Position numbers and translations under genes: made by a program. Below are positions 54,042 to 63,638 of a stretch of DNA of 64,000 nucleotides, one piece after another; position 1 is the stretch's first letter; every line of letters starts with the position of its first letter. Under the pieces are notes generated by a model. The model was given only the letters and a program-made list of their open reading frames with translations. It ran no database searches and had not been told where the DNA came from. Source of the DNA: DLAJ01 sp964655525 (GTDB lineage: Bacteria; Bacillota; Clostridia; Lachnospirales; Lachnospiraceae); the NCBI GenBank assembly GCA_964655525.1, contig CAZZNE010000014.1:1-64000 (forward strand), given 5' to 3'.

Positions 54042-55052
54042 TCACTCCCTCGTAGATTCTCTCACCGTGATGGAGGGGAGCGTACAGTAAAATTGTATTT
54101 GCAGGTTTGGTTTTTTCATCTTATTTAGGATCAGTTTTCCCGCCTGAATCCCCATATCGTACACGTCGATGTTGACGACGGTCAGCTTGGGTTCCAGAAT
54201 TTGGGAAAAAGGATAATCGTCAAAGGTCAGGATTCCCATATCCTCGGGAATCCTGAGTTGATTTTCTTTGAGCGCATTGACGCAGCCGTATGCAATATAA
54301 TTGTTGGCGCAGATAATGGCATCGGGCAGATTCGGGCTTTGCAAAAGCTGCTCCGTCATCCGGAAGCCGCTGTCACAATCCGATTCCCCGTATTGCAGAT
54401 GATGCTTCGGAACGATCACATCATACTCTTTGAGCACTGACAGGACACCCGTCAGCCGATGTGCGGAAATTTTGTCCTCATCTGTTCCGCCGATAAAAGC
54501 CAATGATTGATACCCCCGCTGCAAAAGATAATTTGTCGCCATCTCGCCGGCGAGTTTATTATCAATATCCAGCCAGCAGAAATGACTGGCAAAGCTGGGC
54601 TGTCCCAGCACGATATGCGGGATTTCTTTTTGACTGATGAGATCGTCAAGCTGTCTGGAAATGACAGATGCGTGAATTACCACGCCGTCCACCATTTTAC
54701 TGTCAAAGATTTCACGCACAAATTCCGGGGCCTCTGCGGGCGTCGTATTTTTGACGCTGAGCAGATAGCCCTTGTTTCCGAGCGCATGTTCTAACCCCGA
54801 TAGGATTTCGAACATGTGGGGGTTGGAAAATCCGGCGTTCTCGCCCAGCGTTGTGAGAAACAGGACTTGTTTTGTGCTCTGCTTTGCGAAATTTCTTGCG
54901 CGTAGGTTCGGATAATAATGTAATTCTTCCATCGCTTTTCGCACAGTCTCAACCGTGGTCTGAGAAATGGAGTAAGAACCGTTCATTACTTTGGAGACCG
55001 TCGCTGTGGACACACCCGCCCGTTTTGCGACATCTTTGATCGTAGCAGCCAT
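54042..55052 (-). CDS. LacI-family regulator of the malto-oligosaccharide operon
   Basis: The 336-residue protein starts with the LacI helix-turn-helix TIKDVAKRAGVSTATVSKVMNG and hinge YYPNLRARNFAKQ, then a periplasmic-binding-protein-like sugar domain (about 62-330). ATG 55052 follows AAAGGTGGGG. It is last in the run of minus-strand maltodextrin genes, so it probably controls them, like MalR; the binding sites were not found with confidence. It could act as repressor or activator. Confidence 0.9.
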   Translation of the reverse strand: MAATIKDVAKRAGVSTATVSKVMNGSYSISQTTVETVRKAMEELHYYPNLRARNFAKQSTKQVLFLTTLGENAGFSNPHMFEILSGLEHALGNKGYLLSVKNTTPAEAPEFVREIFDSKMVDGVVIHASVISRQLDDLISQKEIPHIVLGQPSFASHFCWLDIDNKLAGEMATNYLLQRGYQSLAFIGGTDEDKISAHRLTGVLSVLKEYDVIVPKHHLQYGESDCDSGFRMTEQLLQSPNLPDAIICANNYIAYGCVNALKENQLRIPEDMGILTFDDYPFSQILEPKLTVVNIDVYDMGIQAGKLILNKMKKPNLQIQFYCTLPSITVRESTRE

Positions 55053-55100
55053 CCGATGCCCCACCTTTCCGAGTCATAAAAATTCAATCTTCTTTTTTAA

Positions 55101-56819
55101 TCAATGAAATAGTGCCCATCCCATAGGAGCAAGTTCCTGTCCCGAAAGCCCTTCCTGCCATAAAATCCGTTCTGCGCCTTCAAAGTCCGGCAGGCGGGCG
55201 GCAGTCTCACTCACGTTCATTGCAATGATGATTTTATCAGAATCCGTTTCCCTTGCATAGAGGTACAGACCGCTGCCCGGTTCGGCGTGTACGGTACGAT
55301 ATTCCCCCTGTCTGAGCGCCGTGTGATCCCTGCGCGTCCAGATTGCTTTTTTGAAAAAAGAAAACAGTCCGTCCTCTTTCTTATCCCACTTCATCGGCGC
55401 ACGGTACGCTTCCTCCGATAGTCCGCTGATCCCTTTTTCGTCCCCGTAAAAAACGGAGGGAATTCCCGGAAACGTCATCTGGAACAATACTGCCAGCTTA
55501 TAACGCCGCTCGTCGCCTCCGCACAGGGACAGAAAACGGCTCACATCATGGCTGTCCAAAAGATTTAACTGCGCGTATACGCTCTGTTGGCGATACCGCA
55601 TCCTCATATTCGTCACTCTGCCGTCAAACTCGTAGGCATCAATGCTTCCCTCTGCAAAAAAACGACGACAATGCTTTCTGAAATCATAATTCATCGTGGA
55701 GTCGAATTTTTTGCCGTCAAGCCAGTGGCGTGCCGTTTCCCAAACCTCGCCGATCAGAATGGCGTCGGGATTGACCTCCTTTGCCGCACGATAAAAACTT
55801 TCCCAAAATGCATCGTTGATCTCGCTTGCGACATCGAGCCGCCAGCCGTCGATTCCGTATTCCTGCAGCCAGTGTCTGCATACCCGGCAGAAATAGTCGC
55901 GCACCTCGGGATTTTGGGTATTGAGCTTGGGCATCATCCGTTCATAGCCGAAGCATTCATAGCTTGGATAAATGTCGCCGTTTTCAGGTCTGATGACCGG
56001 AAATTCCAGACGGTAGAACCAATCCTTATAGCGGGAGGATGCGCCGTTATTTACCACGTCGTCAAATGCAAAAAAACGCCATCCGCAATGGTTGAAAACG
56101 CCGTCGATGATGACCCTTATTCCGTTTTCATGACAGAGCGCCACCATATCCTTAAATTCTTCGTCCGTCCCGAAGCAGGGATCGATGTGAAAATAGTCTA
56201 ACAGATCATATTTATGATATTCCCCTGCCGCAAAGATCGGATTCACGTAAATGGCGTTAAAGCCGAGATCCTTCAGATAGGAAACATTTTCCGCAATTCC
56301 TCTGATCGTACCGCCCAATTTTCCTTTGACGGTCTCGCCGAGAAATTCTTTTTCTACCGGTTGTCCGGAAAGATATGCCTTGCCCGTTGCAAAGCTGTCC
56401 GGAAAGATATTGTAGATGATCGCGTCCTTTGCCCATGCGGGAGGGCGTACGATGTCCGCCCGATGATTGTAGGGAAGCTGATAGTACTCCGAGCGGTCGT
56501 CTACGCACTCCTCCATAAAGCAATCCCCGTAATACAGCACCCGCTCTGTCGCAGAGATCAGTTCAAAATAATAATTGATCCTCTGATAGGGATGGGTGAG
56601 CGTCGTCTCATAATAATCGAAATATTCATCCGAAGCGCACACATGCATTTCCTGCTCCGTAAAAATGACGGGCGTCAGCCTGCATGCACGGTCTCCGAAA
56701 TGCAGAACGCACCGCGTAAGATCGCCCCTGCCGCATCGAAGCCGGATCGTCACATGTTCCTCGTCCATCCCATATGCATATTCCGACATCGGAATATGTA
56801 AAACCGCACTCCTGTTCAT
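55101..56819 (-). CDS. intracellular GH13 alpha-glycosidase (neopullulanase/cyclomaltodextrinase type)
   Basis: The 572-residue enzyme has an N-terminal CBM34-like domain (about 1-115), then a GH13 barrel beginning WAKDAIIYNIFPDSFA. The four conserved regions show DGVFNHCG, GWRLDVASE (nucleophile Asp), LIGEVWE (acid/base Glu) and LLDSHDVSR. There is no signal peptide. Enzymes of this GH13_20 type hydrolyse maltodextrins, cyclodextrins or pullulan pieces in the cytoplasm. ATG 56819 follows AAGGAGAG. It lies downstream of malG-like, so it degrades what the transporter brings in. Confidence 0.93.
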   Translation of the reverse strand: MNRSAVLHIPMSEYAYGMDEEHVTIRLRCGRGDLTRCVLHFGDRACRLTPVIFTEQEMHVCASDEYFDYYETTLTHPYQRINYYFELISATERVLYYGDCFMEECVDDRSEYYQLPYNHRADIVRPPAWAKDAIIYNIFPDSFATGKAYLSGQPVEKEFLGETVKGKLGGTIRGIAENVSYLKDLGFNAIYVNPIFAAGEYHKYDLLDYFHIDPCFGTDEEFKDMVALCHENGIRVIIDGVFNHCGWRFFAFDDVVNNGASSRYKDWFYRLEFPVIRPENGDIYPSYECFGYERMMPKLNTQNPEVRDYFCRVCRHWLQEYGIDGWRLDVASEINDAFWESFYRAAKEVNPDAILIGEVWETARHWLDGKKFDSTMNYDFRKHCRRFFAEGSIDAYEFDGRVTNMRMRYRQQSVYAQLNLLDSHDVSRFLSLCGGDERRYKLAVLFQMTFPGIPSVFYGDEKGISGLSEEAYRAPMKWDKKEDGLFSFFKKAIWTRRDHTALRQGEYRTVHAEPGSGLYLYARETDSDKIIIAMNVSETAARLPDFEGAERILWQEGLSGQELAPMGWALFH

Positions 56820-56870
56820 ATTGTCTCTCCTTGTTTCTCTGGAATATCCCATACGCTACTTATAGGAAAT

Positions 56871-57713
56871 TTACCCCTTTACCCCGCCTGAGGTCAGTCC
56901 CGACGTCATATTTTTCTGCAAGGCAAAAAAGATGATCAATATCGGCAGGGATACCAAAAGCGAGGCCGCCGAAAACACGGGCCAGCTTCCGCTTGTTTCG
57001 TTTGCCTGCAGCGAGTATAAGCCCGCAGCCAGTGTGTAGGTACTTTCTCCGGTCATAAAGTTGATAGAAAAAATATACTCGTTCCACACATAGATCAGGA
57101 CCATCATTGCCGTGACCGCGATCGTCGGCTTTGCAAGCGGCAGAATAATGCGCAGTACGATCCGAAGCGGTCCTGCGCCGTCAATCTTAGCGGCCTCCTC
57201 AAGCTCAACAGGGATCGTGTCAAAATAGCCCTTCATATTCCACAGTGCAAACACTGCCATCGTTCCGGTATACACGATGATCAGTCCCGTTCTTGTGTTG
57301 ATCAGTCCCATCGGGCTCAAAAGCTTGTATAGCGCCGTCATGGACAACAGCGAGGGAAACGCATACAGCAGGATCAATAATTGCAGGATCGCTTTCCTTC
57401 CGGGAAATCTTCTTCTGGAAAAAATATACGCTGCCGGAATGCCTGTGCCGAGCGCGATCACAACCGTGGAGACGGCGAGTACCATGCTGTTCTTAAACCA
57501 GAGAACGACAGGTTCCTCCGTAAATACCCGGCGATAATTTGCGATTGTCACTTTTCGCGGTATAAAAGAAAAATCAGAGCCAAGCAGGCTGTTCTGCTCA
57601 TTGATCGAGACGGAAAACGCGTACAGGATCGGAATGAACGTTACAAAGCATACAAGGATCAGGATCAGATTCACGAGCGTCAGCTTTAATCGTTGTTTTC
57701 CTTTTCGATGCAT
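56871..57713 (-). CDS. MalG-like carbohydrate ABC transporter permease
   Basis: Six-helix permease of 280 residues with the EAA loop VELEEAAKIDGAGPLRIVLRIILPLAKP, here read as E-A-A-x3-G-x9-I-x-L-P, which docks the ATPase. It ends near the membrane with the short tail SGLTSGGVKG typical of MalG-type proteins. SD AAGGAGG. It follows the MalF-like gene by 1 nt. No ATPase gene is present here; a shared MsmK/MalK-type ATPase from elsewhere is expected. Confidence 0.94.
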   Translation of the reverse strand: MHRKGKQRLKLTLVNLILILVCFVTFIPILYAFSVSINEQNSLLGSDFSFIPRKVTIANYRRVFTEEPVVLWFKNSMVLAVSTVVIALGTGIPAAYIFSRRRFPGRKAILQLLILLYAFPSLLSMTALYKLLSPMGLINTRTGLIIVYTGTMAVFALWNMKGYFDTIPVELEEAAKIDGAGPLRIVLRIILPLAKPTIAVTAMMVLIYVWNEYIFSINFMTGESTYTLAAGLYSLQANETSGSWPVFSAASLLVSLPILIIFFALQKNMTSGLTSGGVKG

Positions 57714-57714
57714 G

Positions 57715-58620
57715 TTAAGATTCCTCCTTTGGCTTCATGTGAATGACATAAGAGAACAGGATCAGGATGACGAAAATGATCATGGATACCGCCGAGCTGT
57801 AACCGTAATTATTGGTGATAAAGGCGTTCTCGTATGCATAAGTCAAAATCGTATGGATATGGGCGCCCGTCTTTGCGCCTGCCTGTTGGGTTAAAAGATA
57901 AATAACGTCAAACTGCTTAAAGGTCGTAAATATCGTGATTACGACTGACGGCGCGATGATCGGCCGGATTGCCGGGATCGTGATATACCGCGTCCGCTGC
58001 AGCCACCCTGCGCCGTCTAAGAGGGCGCTCTCATAATAGCTTTGATCAACGCTCTGCAGAGCGCCGTCGATGATCGTGATCATAAAGGGCAGTGCAAGCC
58101 ACAGATTGACGATCGTACAGCAGAGAAATGCCGATGCGTCGCCTGCCAGCCATCTGACGGGAGAGAAACCAAGTTTTTCCATCCACTGGTTCAATAAGCC
58201 GAACTGGGAATTGAACATACCGGTTTTCCACAGCAGGATGGATACATAGCCCGGCATTGCCCACGGAACGATCAACAGTGTCCGGTAACAGTTCCGCAGT
58301 CGTAAGCCCTTTGTGTTCAAGAGGTTTGCCAGCAGGTAAGCGATGACAAGCTGTAAGATCATATTTGCCACCGTCCAGACGATCGTTAAGAGAAGCGCCG
58401 AGAGAAAACCGCTGTCAAACACGAGCAGCGCTTCCTGATAGTTGCGAAGCCCGATCACATCATAGGTAAACCAATGGTACACATTCATATTCGTCAGGGA
58501 AATATATCCCGTATAAAGGATGGGGAATATGACGATCAGGCAGATCAGGATCAGGGAGGGCGCCGACCATAAATAAGAGATCAGGGTTCCGTATTTTTTT
58601 CTTGTGTTTGCTTTTTTCAT
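57715..58620 (-). CDS. MalF-like carbohydrate ABC transporter permease
   Basis: The 301-residue permease has six membrane helices and the EAA loop YYESALLDGAGWLQRTRYITIPAIRP. It pairs with the MalG-like protein to form the channel. ATG 58620 has GAGG at good spacing; a GTG 12 nt upstream would overlap the end of the binding-protein gene. Short spacing on both sides shows an operon. Confidence 0.94.
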   Translation of the reverse strand: MKKANTRKKYGTLISYLWSAPSLILICLIVIFPILYTGYISLTNMNVYHWFTYDVIGLRNYQEALLVFDSGFLSALLLTIVWTVANMILQLVIAYLLANLLNTKGLRLRNCYRTLLIVPWAMPGYVSILLWKTGMFNSQFGLLNQWMEKLGFSPVRWLAGDASAFLCCTIVNLWLALPFMITIIDGALQSVDQSYYESALLDGAGWLQRTRYITIPAIRPIIAPSVVITIFTTFKQFDVIYLLTQQAGAKTGAHIHTILTYAYENAFITNNYGYSSAVSMIIFVILILFSYVIHMKPKEES

Positions 58621-58628
58621 AAGATACC

Positions 58629-59849
58629 TCACTGCATCTTCCGGATAAGATCCTCCGCCTTTTTCTGTGCGTCCTCGCAGCTCGCGGTGACATCCTGACC
58701 ACTCATATTAATGTTGACTAACAGATCGGCGACGACCGTCCACATGATATCCATTTCCGGACGGTTGGGCATCGGAATCGTATGTTCCGCCGTTTCCCGC
58801 ATTGCCATTACCACGTCGTCAGCGGTGACGTCTTCATTTTCATAGCAGGCCTCCACTGCAGGCGCGCAGCCGCTCACTTTCGCGAGCGCAATGCCGACCT
58901 CCGGATCCATCAGCGCCTCCAAAATACGTGTTACCGCTTCTGTTTTGTTTTCCGCTGCGTACCGTAACACCTGTACGCCCTGCACGCCCATATACGGGGA
59001 AATTGGAAGAGAGGTCTCATCGATGACAGGCATGGGAGCGATCCCTAAATCCATTCCTGCCGCCCGTGCGGACGATACCAGCCACGGTCCGCCGATCGTT
59101 GCATGGGCCTTGCCCTCCTGAAAAAGCGTATTGACCGTTGCATATTCACTTTCTCCGGGCATCCATTCCACAAATTTTTTGTGATACTCCATGGCCGCGA
59201 TCGTCTCCGGTAAATGTAAGCCCACATCCCCGTTCTCGTTTAAGATATAGCCGCCGAAGCCGTGAATCCAGCCTGCACTATAGTACGCGGTGCTGTGCTG
59301 TTCCACAAAACCGTAATGCCCACCCCGCGTTTTTTGTTCCATATAGGCATATAATTCCTCCGTCGTCTGCGGTACCTGATCGTCCGCCATATAGAGGCGG
59401 TTATACATAAAAAGCAATGTCTCGAAGTAGATCGGAAGCTGATATAACTCTCCCTTATAGGTCGCTGCGTCCAGGGTCATTCCCACATAAGAAGAAGTTA
59501 ATGTCTCACGGTCGATCAGATCGGTGATCGGTGCGAGGATTCCCATCTCCGCATAAACGCCAATCTTGTCATGGGCAAAAAAGTACATATCCGGCGCTGC
59601 GTTCGGATCGTTTCCGACCATCTTTAACGCTTCCGTCAGATTGCTCTTATATTCAAGCTGCACGACAACGTCGGGTACGAGCCGTTCCAGTTCTGTAAGC
59701 AGCGCTGACGACACGGCATCTTCCTTGTCATGCCAGATCACAATGGTATTTTTCTCTTCCTCTGTCAAAGTCTTGCCGCGCGCGCCGCAGCCGCACAACA
59801 GTCCGATTGACAGGGTGAGGGATAATAGTAGGGAAAGGATTTTTTTCAT
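58629..59849 (-). CDS. malto-oligosaccharide-binding lipoprotein (MalE-like)
   Basis: The 406-residue solute-binding protein has a lipoprotein signal: basic MKK, hydrophobic stretch, then GLLCGC with probable lipid-modified C21. The mature part shows TIVIWHDKEDAVSSALL, YFFAHDKIGVYAEMGILAPI and MEYHKKFVEW, typical of family 1 sugar-binding proteins; the aromatic-rich pocket agrees with maltodextrin. ATG 59849 is chosen for spacing from AGAGG. It is the specificity component for the two permeases that follow. Confidence 0.92.
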   Translation of the reverse strand: MKKILSLLLSLTLSIGLLCGCGARGKTLTEEEKNTIVIWHDKEDAVSSALLTELERLVPDVVVQLEYKSNLTEALKMVGNDPNAAPDMYFFAHDKIGVYAEMGILAPITDLIDRETLTSSYVGMTLDAATYKGELYQLPIYFETLLFMYNRLYMADDQVPQTTEELYAYMEQKTRGGHYGFVEQHSTAYYSAGWIHGFGGYILNENGDVGLHLPETIAAMEYHKKFVEWMPGESEYATVNTLFQEGKAHATIGGPWLVSSARAAGMDLGIAPMPVIDETSLPISPYMGVQGVQVLRYAAENKTEAVTRILEALMDPEVGIALAKVSGCAPAVEACYENEDVTADDVVMAMRETAEHTIPMPNRPEMDIMWTVVADLLVNINMSGQDVTASCEDAQKKAEDLIRKMQ

Positions 59850-59908
59850 AATCATACCTCTTGTGCATGGCAGGCTGTGCCTGCCATGCATGTTTGTGCG
59901 ATGGGAAA

Positions 59909-61165
59909 CTAGTTCTTTTTCTTAATCTTTGCGATCACACCGGCAATGACTGCGACGATAGCGACGCAGATGACCGCGATCAGTGCGATGATTCCCGCGC
60001 TTACGCCCGATTTTTCCGTATCCGGTACGGGGGTGCTTTCGGTCTGTCCGGCATTGTTGTCCGCGTTTGGTGTATCGGTCTGCCCGGCATCCTCCGTTGT
60101 ATCCGGTGTGGATTCGTCATCGCTGTTTCCGGTTTCCGCTGTCTGCGCATCATCCGCGCTGCCCGTTCCCTCCGGTTTTTCGTAAAATACCTCATATTCT
60201 TCGGCTCCGGTCACGACGAGCCAGATATCTTTGCCGGTTTCCACCGAGATATCCACCGTCTGTACGCTTCCCTCATTACCGTTGACGATCACGGAATTCA
60301 CCCATCCGGGAACGGATAAGGTCAGCCAGCCGTCCTCGCCTTCGGCGAAAGGTTCGCCCGGCCAGGATGCAAATACATTCGTGCCGTCGGGAGCCGACCA
60401 TGCCCATAAGCAGGGAGCGCTCCAGTCCGCAGGCGCTTTGACGTATACGTTTACGTCCGGTGCGCTCACGGCGTTCGGATCATCGTAGGTGAAATCATAG
60501 CTGCCGTCGTCTGCGACTGTGATCCACAATTCGGCGGGATCGATTGAAATATCCTCTGTCTGCACGGAGCCGTCATTCGCATTGATAATAATGGAATTGA
60601 TCCAGATAGGCGCTTTTCCGGTGTACCAGCCGTCGTCACCCTGCTTCAATGCTGATCCCGGCCATGCCGCAAACGCATTTGTTCCGTCGGGAGCTGACCA
60701 TGCCCACAGACAGGGATTTTCCCAGTTTTCCGGAACCGTTGCGTGAATGAGGAACTTCTCCACATATTTCGGGATGTCGCCGTCCGTCAGCGCATCGTAG
60801 GAAATGGACGCATTTTCCGCATCTTCTACAGTGATCCACACATTGCCGCCCTCTAACACCAGTTCGCCTGTCTGCACGCTTCCCTCATTGGCGTTGACGA
60901 TCACATGATTCGCCCAGGAAGGAATGTGAATATAATACCAGCCCTCGTTGTCCTCATATACTTCCGTCTCGCCGCCGGGCCATGCGGCAAAGGCATTATT
61001 GCCGTCCTCGTCCCATGCCCACACGCAGGGATCGCTCCAATCCCCCGGCACCTGCACGAAAACAACTTCCCTTTCTTCTTCTGCCCTTACCTGTGCAGGT
61101 GAAAAAAGCATAAACGCCATCACGGACAAAAACAAAAATGCCGCGATTTTTTTCATGACTTTCAT
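59909..61165 (-). CDS. membrane-anchored starch-binding protein with three CBM26-like repeats
   Basis: The 418-residue protein has a signal peptide (about 1-28, ending AQVRA), three repeats of about 95 residues (about 33-127, 137-230, 237-330), a Thr/Asp/Pro-rich stalk (about 332-385), and a membrane helix (about 387-411) with tail KIKKKN. Each repeat has W-x-x-P-C-x-W-A-W, NAFAAWPG or NVFASWPG, and a later SVQT, the pattern of starch-binding CBM26. There is no catalytic domain. It is probably the surface receptor that holds starch for the transporter encoded downstream. SD AAAGGAGG. First gene of the operon. Confidence 0.85.
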   Translation of the reverse strand: MKVMKKIAAFLFLSVMAFMLFSPAQVRAEEEREVVFVQVPGDWSDPCVWAWDEDGNNAFAAWPGGETEVYEDNEGWYYIHIPSWANHVIVNANEGSVQTGELVLEGGNVWITVEDAENASISYDALTDGDIPKYVEKFLIHATVPENWENPCLWAWSAPDGTNAFAAWPGSALKQGDDGWYTGKAPIWINSIIINANDGSVQTEDISIDPAELWITVADDGSYDFTYDDPNAVSAPDVNVYVKAPADWSAPCLWAWSAPDGTNVFASWPGEPFAEGEDGWLTLSVPGWVNSVIVNGNEGSVQTVDISVETGKDIWLVVTGAEEYEVFYEKPEGTGSADDAQTAETGNSDDESTPDTTEDAGQTDTPNADNNAGQTESTPVPDTEKSGVSAGIIALIAVICVAIVAVIAGVIAKIKKKN

Positions 61166-61208
61166 AATAATCCTCCTTTTCAGTTGATGACTTTCCGTTT
61201 ACAAGGAA

Positions 61209-61237
61209 AGCATATCATTGCGGTTTTGTTACGGCAA
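61209..61237 (-). promoter_or_regulatory. promoter of the starch-binding/maltodextrin operon
   Basis: On the minus strand TTGCCG (61237-61232) and TATGCT (61214-61209) are separated by 17 bases. TTGCGG and CGGCAA flank the -35 side in near-inverted orientation, a possible regulator site with little support. The 300 bp further upstream are AT-rich and otherwise unremarkable. Confidence 0.5.
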
Positions 61238-61458
61238 TTCCAAATTGGGTAATCGGTTTCTTTGATTTTTGCACTATTTTCACAAGAATAAACCGTGGAT
61301 ATTTGTGTAAAAACGATATTTTTATGGGCAGTTTTACCAAATGAGAAAAACTTTGTGAAAAATTCACAATGAAGTTTCCTTCAGTTTCCGAAAAAATAAA
61401 GAGGATTCCGGAGGAAAGGAGACGTGAGACTTCCGTACGACGCAAGCGGCGGAATGAC

Positions 61459-61536
61459 TTGACAGAAGCAATCGCGAAAGTATATGATAAAAAAGAGTTT
61501 GCGGAACGCAGACTCTAGGATTAAGAGAAATCCTAG
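61459..61536 (+). promoter_or_regulatory. promoter and leader hairpins of the peptidase-E-like gene
   Basis: TTGACA (61459-61464), 18 bases, TATGAT (61483-61488). The leader then holds two hairpins: AGAGT-TGCG/CGCA-ACTCT (about 61494-61516) and CTAGGATT/AATCCTAG (61515-61522/61529-61536). A direct repeat AGAAGTT follows. There is no T-run, so these are not plain terminators. Confidence 0.55.
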
Positions 61537-61597
61537 AAGTTCTAGAAGTTAAAAAAGCTGTGCAGGGCGCAGCTCTTTCAGGATAGAGAGGTGCATC

Positions 61598-62347
61598 ATG
61601 AGAGTGTTTTTAACAAGCTCCCCGGGCGGATCCTATCAGGATAAGGTCGGCGTGCGCATTCCGTGTGAGTTGGATAATTCTAATGAGTTTGTTGCGAATC
61701 TGAAAAAATACTGGCCGAATGAAGCGAGGGGATTGATCATTGCAGCGACTCCTGATAATGCGGTCACAAATGACAGTTTAAGGAGTCAGATTCCCGAATC
61801 ATTCTGGCTGTCCGGACTGCCGTTTCGGAATTTGGAGGTCTGCGATGCGCGAAACGAAAGTCAGATACGGCGCCTTGTGTCTGACAGCAATGTCATTATT
61901 TTGGCGGGAGGGCATGTGCCGACGCAGAATCAGTTTTTTTGGCGCATTCATTTGAAGGAGCACCTGCATGAGTATATGGGCATGATCATCGGCATCTCCG
62001 CCGGAAGCATGAACAGCGCAAGCATTGTCTATGCGCAGCCGGAGGAGGAGGGCGAGGCGGTCGATCCGCATTATGAGCGCTACTTAGACGGACTGGGACT
62101 GACCGATGTCCGGATACTGCCGCATTATCAGTATTATAGGGGACTGAAGCTGGACGGAAAACGGATATTTGAGGATATATGTATTCCTGACAGTCATGTC
62201 AGATCGTTTTATGCGCTGGTGGATGGCTCCTATCTTTTCATTGATAAGGACGGAAGCACCACGCTGTATGGCGAGGCTTATTTGTTGGAGGACGGATTTG
62301 AGAAGAAGGTCTGTGAACGTGACCAAAAGATCAGGATACTGGGATAA
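61598..62347 (+). CDS. peptidase E-like (family S51) protein
   Basis: The 249-residue protein has the class I glutamine-amidotransferase-like fold. Key elements are LTSSPGGS at the N-terminus, ILAGGHVPTQN, and the nucleophile elbow GISAGSMN with the catalytic Ser of dipeptidase E/cyanophycinase relatives. Substrates may be Asp-containing dipeptides; this branch is uncharacterised. SD AGAGAGG. It is followed by a bidirectional terminator shared with the convergent lipoprotein gene. Confidence 0.85.
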   Translation: MRVFLTSSPGGSYQDKVGVRIPCELDNSNEFVANLKKYWPNEARGLIIAATPDNAVTNDSLRSQIPESFWLSGLPFRNLEVCDARNESQIRRLVSDSNVIILAGGHVPTQNQFFWRIHLKEHLHEYMGMIIGISAGSMNSASIVYAQPEEEGEAVDPHYERYLDGLGLTDVRILPHYQYYRGLKLDGKRIFEDICIPDSHVRSFYALVDGSYLFIDKDGSTTLYGEAYLLEDGFEKKVCERDQKIRILG

Positions 62348-62359
62348 AGAAGCATTGAA

Positions 62360-62388
62360 AAGAGGGCGTCGCTGACACCCTCTTTTTT
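62360..62388 (+). terminator. bidirectional terminator
   Basis: GAGGGCGT and the CACCCTC side pair with one G-T wobble around CGCTGA; A residues precede and a run of T follows. It serves the peptidase-E-like gene and, on the other strand, the lipoprotein gene. Confidence 0.8.
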
Positions 62389-63502
62389 ACGGCTCTAATA
62401 ACGCCAGCAGCTCATAGACACGAGCTTTTGTCAATTCTGCCGCTTTCGTGTTTGTGATAAGCGGATAAAGCGAACCTCCCTCAACCTCGGCGCCTGCCTC
62501 TTCTACGGCCTGTTCTTTTTCGGCGATCCATTTAAGCTGTTCGTCGGTGAGTGCACGCATGGTATCCGCGTCGTTCACCCGCTTTAAGGACTTCCAAATA
62601 ATATTTAACATGGAATCCCATAACTCATATAATTCCTGCGATTTGACATTGAGATCCCCCTGAGAGAGCGTGCCGTCATTTACGAGGGCATCCTCTATGA
62701 TCGCTGCCTGTTCCTCAATATATTCGACATTATATTTTAAGCTCTCCCATTCAGAATAGCTTGAAAAACCTTCCGCCTCCGCTTCATTATATAAGCCATA
62801 ATAAGGAAGCTCCGTGTCCGTCGCGTTTTCCAGATAGTAGTAGCCGACCCACGAACGGTAACCCTCAGGAAGCTCGGCGAGCGGTGCGCCCGGCAGATAG
62901 ATCAAAAGCGTTTCGGCTTCGTCCAAACCGTAGGGAGTGGTGTAGTAATATAAAGTGCCGTCCTTGATTTCACTTGTGTCCGGTTCTTTGGCATAGCTGA
63001 TCGACAAGATCTGCATGGAGTAGGTATAGTCATTTACTTTTACCGGCTGCGAGAACTGTCCGTCGAAGATACATTGATACACCGTCCCATACGGGTGGCT
63101 TTCATCATACGAACCCATGTCACTGTCATGATATTCTCCGGCGAAGGTTCCGTCCGAATGAATGGACAACTGCGTTGCCCATGCGCCCGCGCCGCTTGCA
63201 AACCAAAAGGTTAAATTCTTAAATTCAGTAAACGATAACGCGGCACCGTCTATGACCGGTTCATCCGCATCCGGCGTGTCAGAGCCTGTCCCATCCGAGT
63301 CTGCATTCCCCGCGCCGTTATCATTCACGCCCGTATCATCCGCATGATCGGCGTTCCCATGATCCGCATTCAGTGCGTCATCTTCTTCAATGATAATGGG
63401 AATGTCGGTGGTTCCGGGACTTACGATTTCCGTATTTCCGCAGCCGCAGACGCAAAACACCATACATCCGGCGGTCATCAGGGCGATCTTCGCTTTTCTC
63501 AT
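62387..63502 (-). CDS. lipoprotein with LprI-like (DUF1311) C-terminal domain
   Basis: The 371-residue protein has a lipoprotein signal (ACGCMVF then VCGC, probable C21), an Asp/Asn/Gly-rich linker (about 35-85), a middle domain of unknown type (about 90-235) and a C-terminal helical domain (about 255-370) with LWDSMLNIIWKSLKRV and LTDEQLKWIAEKEQA, matching DUF1311/LprI, a family that includes a mycobacterial lysozyme inhibitor. The start has GAGGGG upstream. Possibly protective against host lysozyme, in line with the RsiV pair elsewhere in the window (inference). Confidence 0.78.
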   Translation of the reverse strand: MRKAKIALMTAGCMVFCVCGCGNTEIVSPGTTDIPIIIEEDDALNADHGNADHADDTGVNDNGAGNADSDGTGSDTPDADEPVIDGAALSFTEFKNLTFWFASGAGAWATQLSIHSDGTFAGEYHDSDMGSYDESHPYGTVYQCIFDGQFSQPVKVNDYTYSMQILSISYAKEPDTSEIKDGTLYYYTTPYGLDEAETLLIYLPGAPLAELPEGYRSWVGYYYLENATDTELPYYGLYNEAEAEGFSSYSEWESLKYNVEYIEEQAAIIEDALVNDGTLSQGDLNVKSQELYELWDSMLNIIWKSLKRVNDADTMRALTDEQLKWIAEKEQAVEEAGAEVEGGSLYPLITNTKAAELTKARVYELLALLEP

Positions 63503-63638
63503 GTTTGTATTTCCCCTCTTTATAAAAGTATGAAACCGATGGAATCTGCTTATATAGACGTTTGGTAACGGCGGGAAGTTTCATGGAAAAAAGGATTTTC
63601 AACAAGTAAAAAAAGAAAAATAAATGGTAAAATATGGG

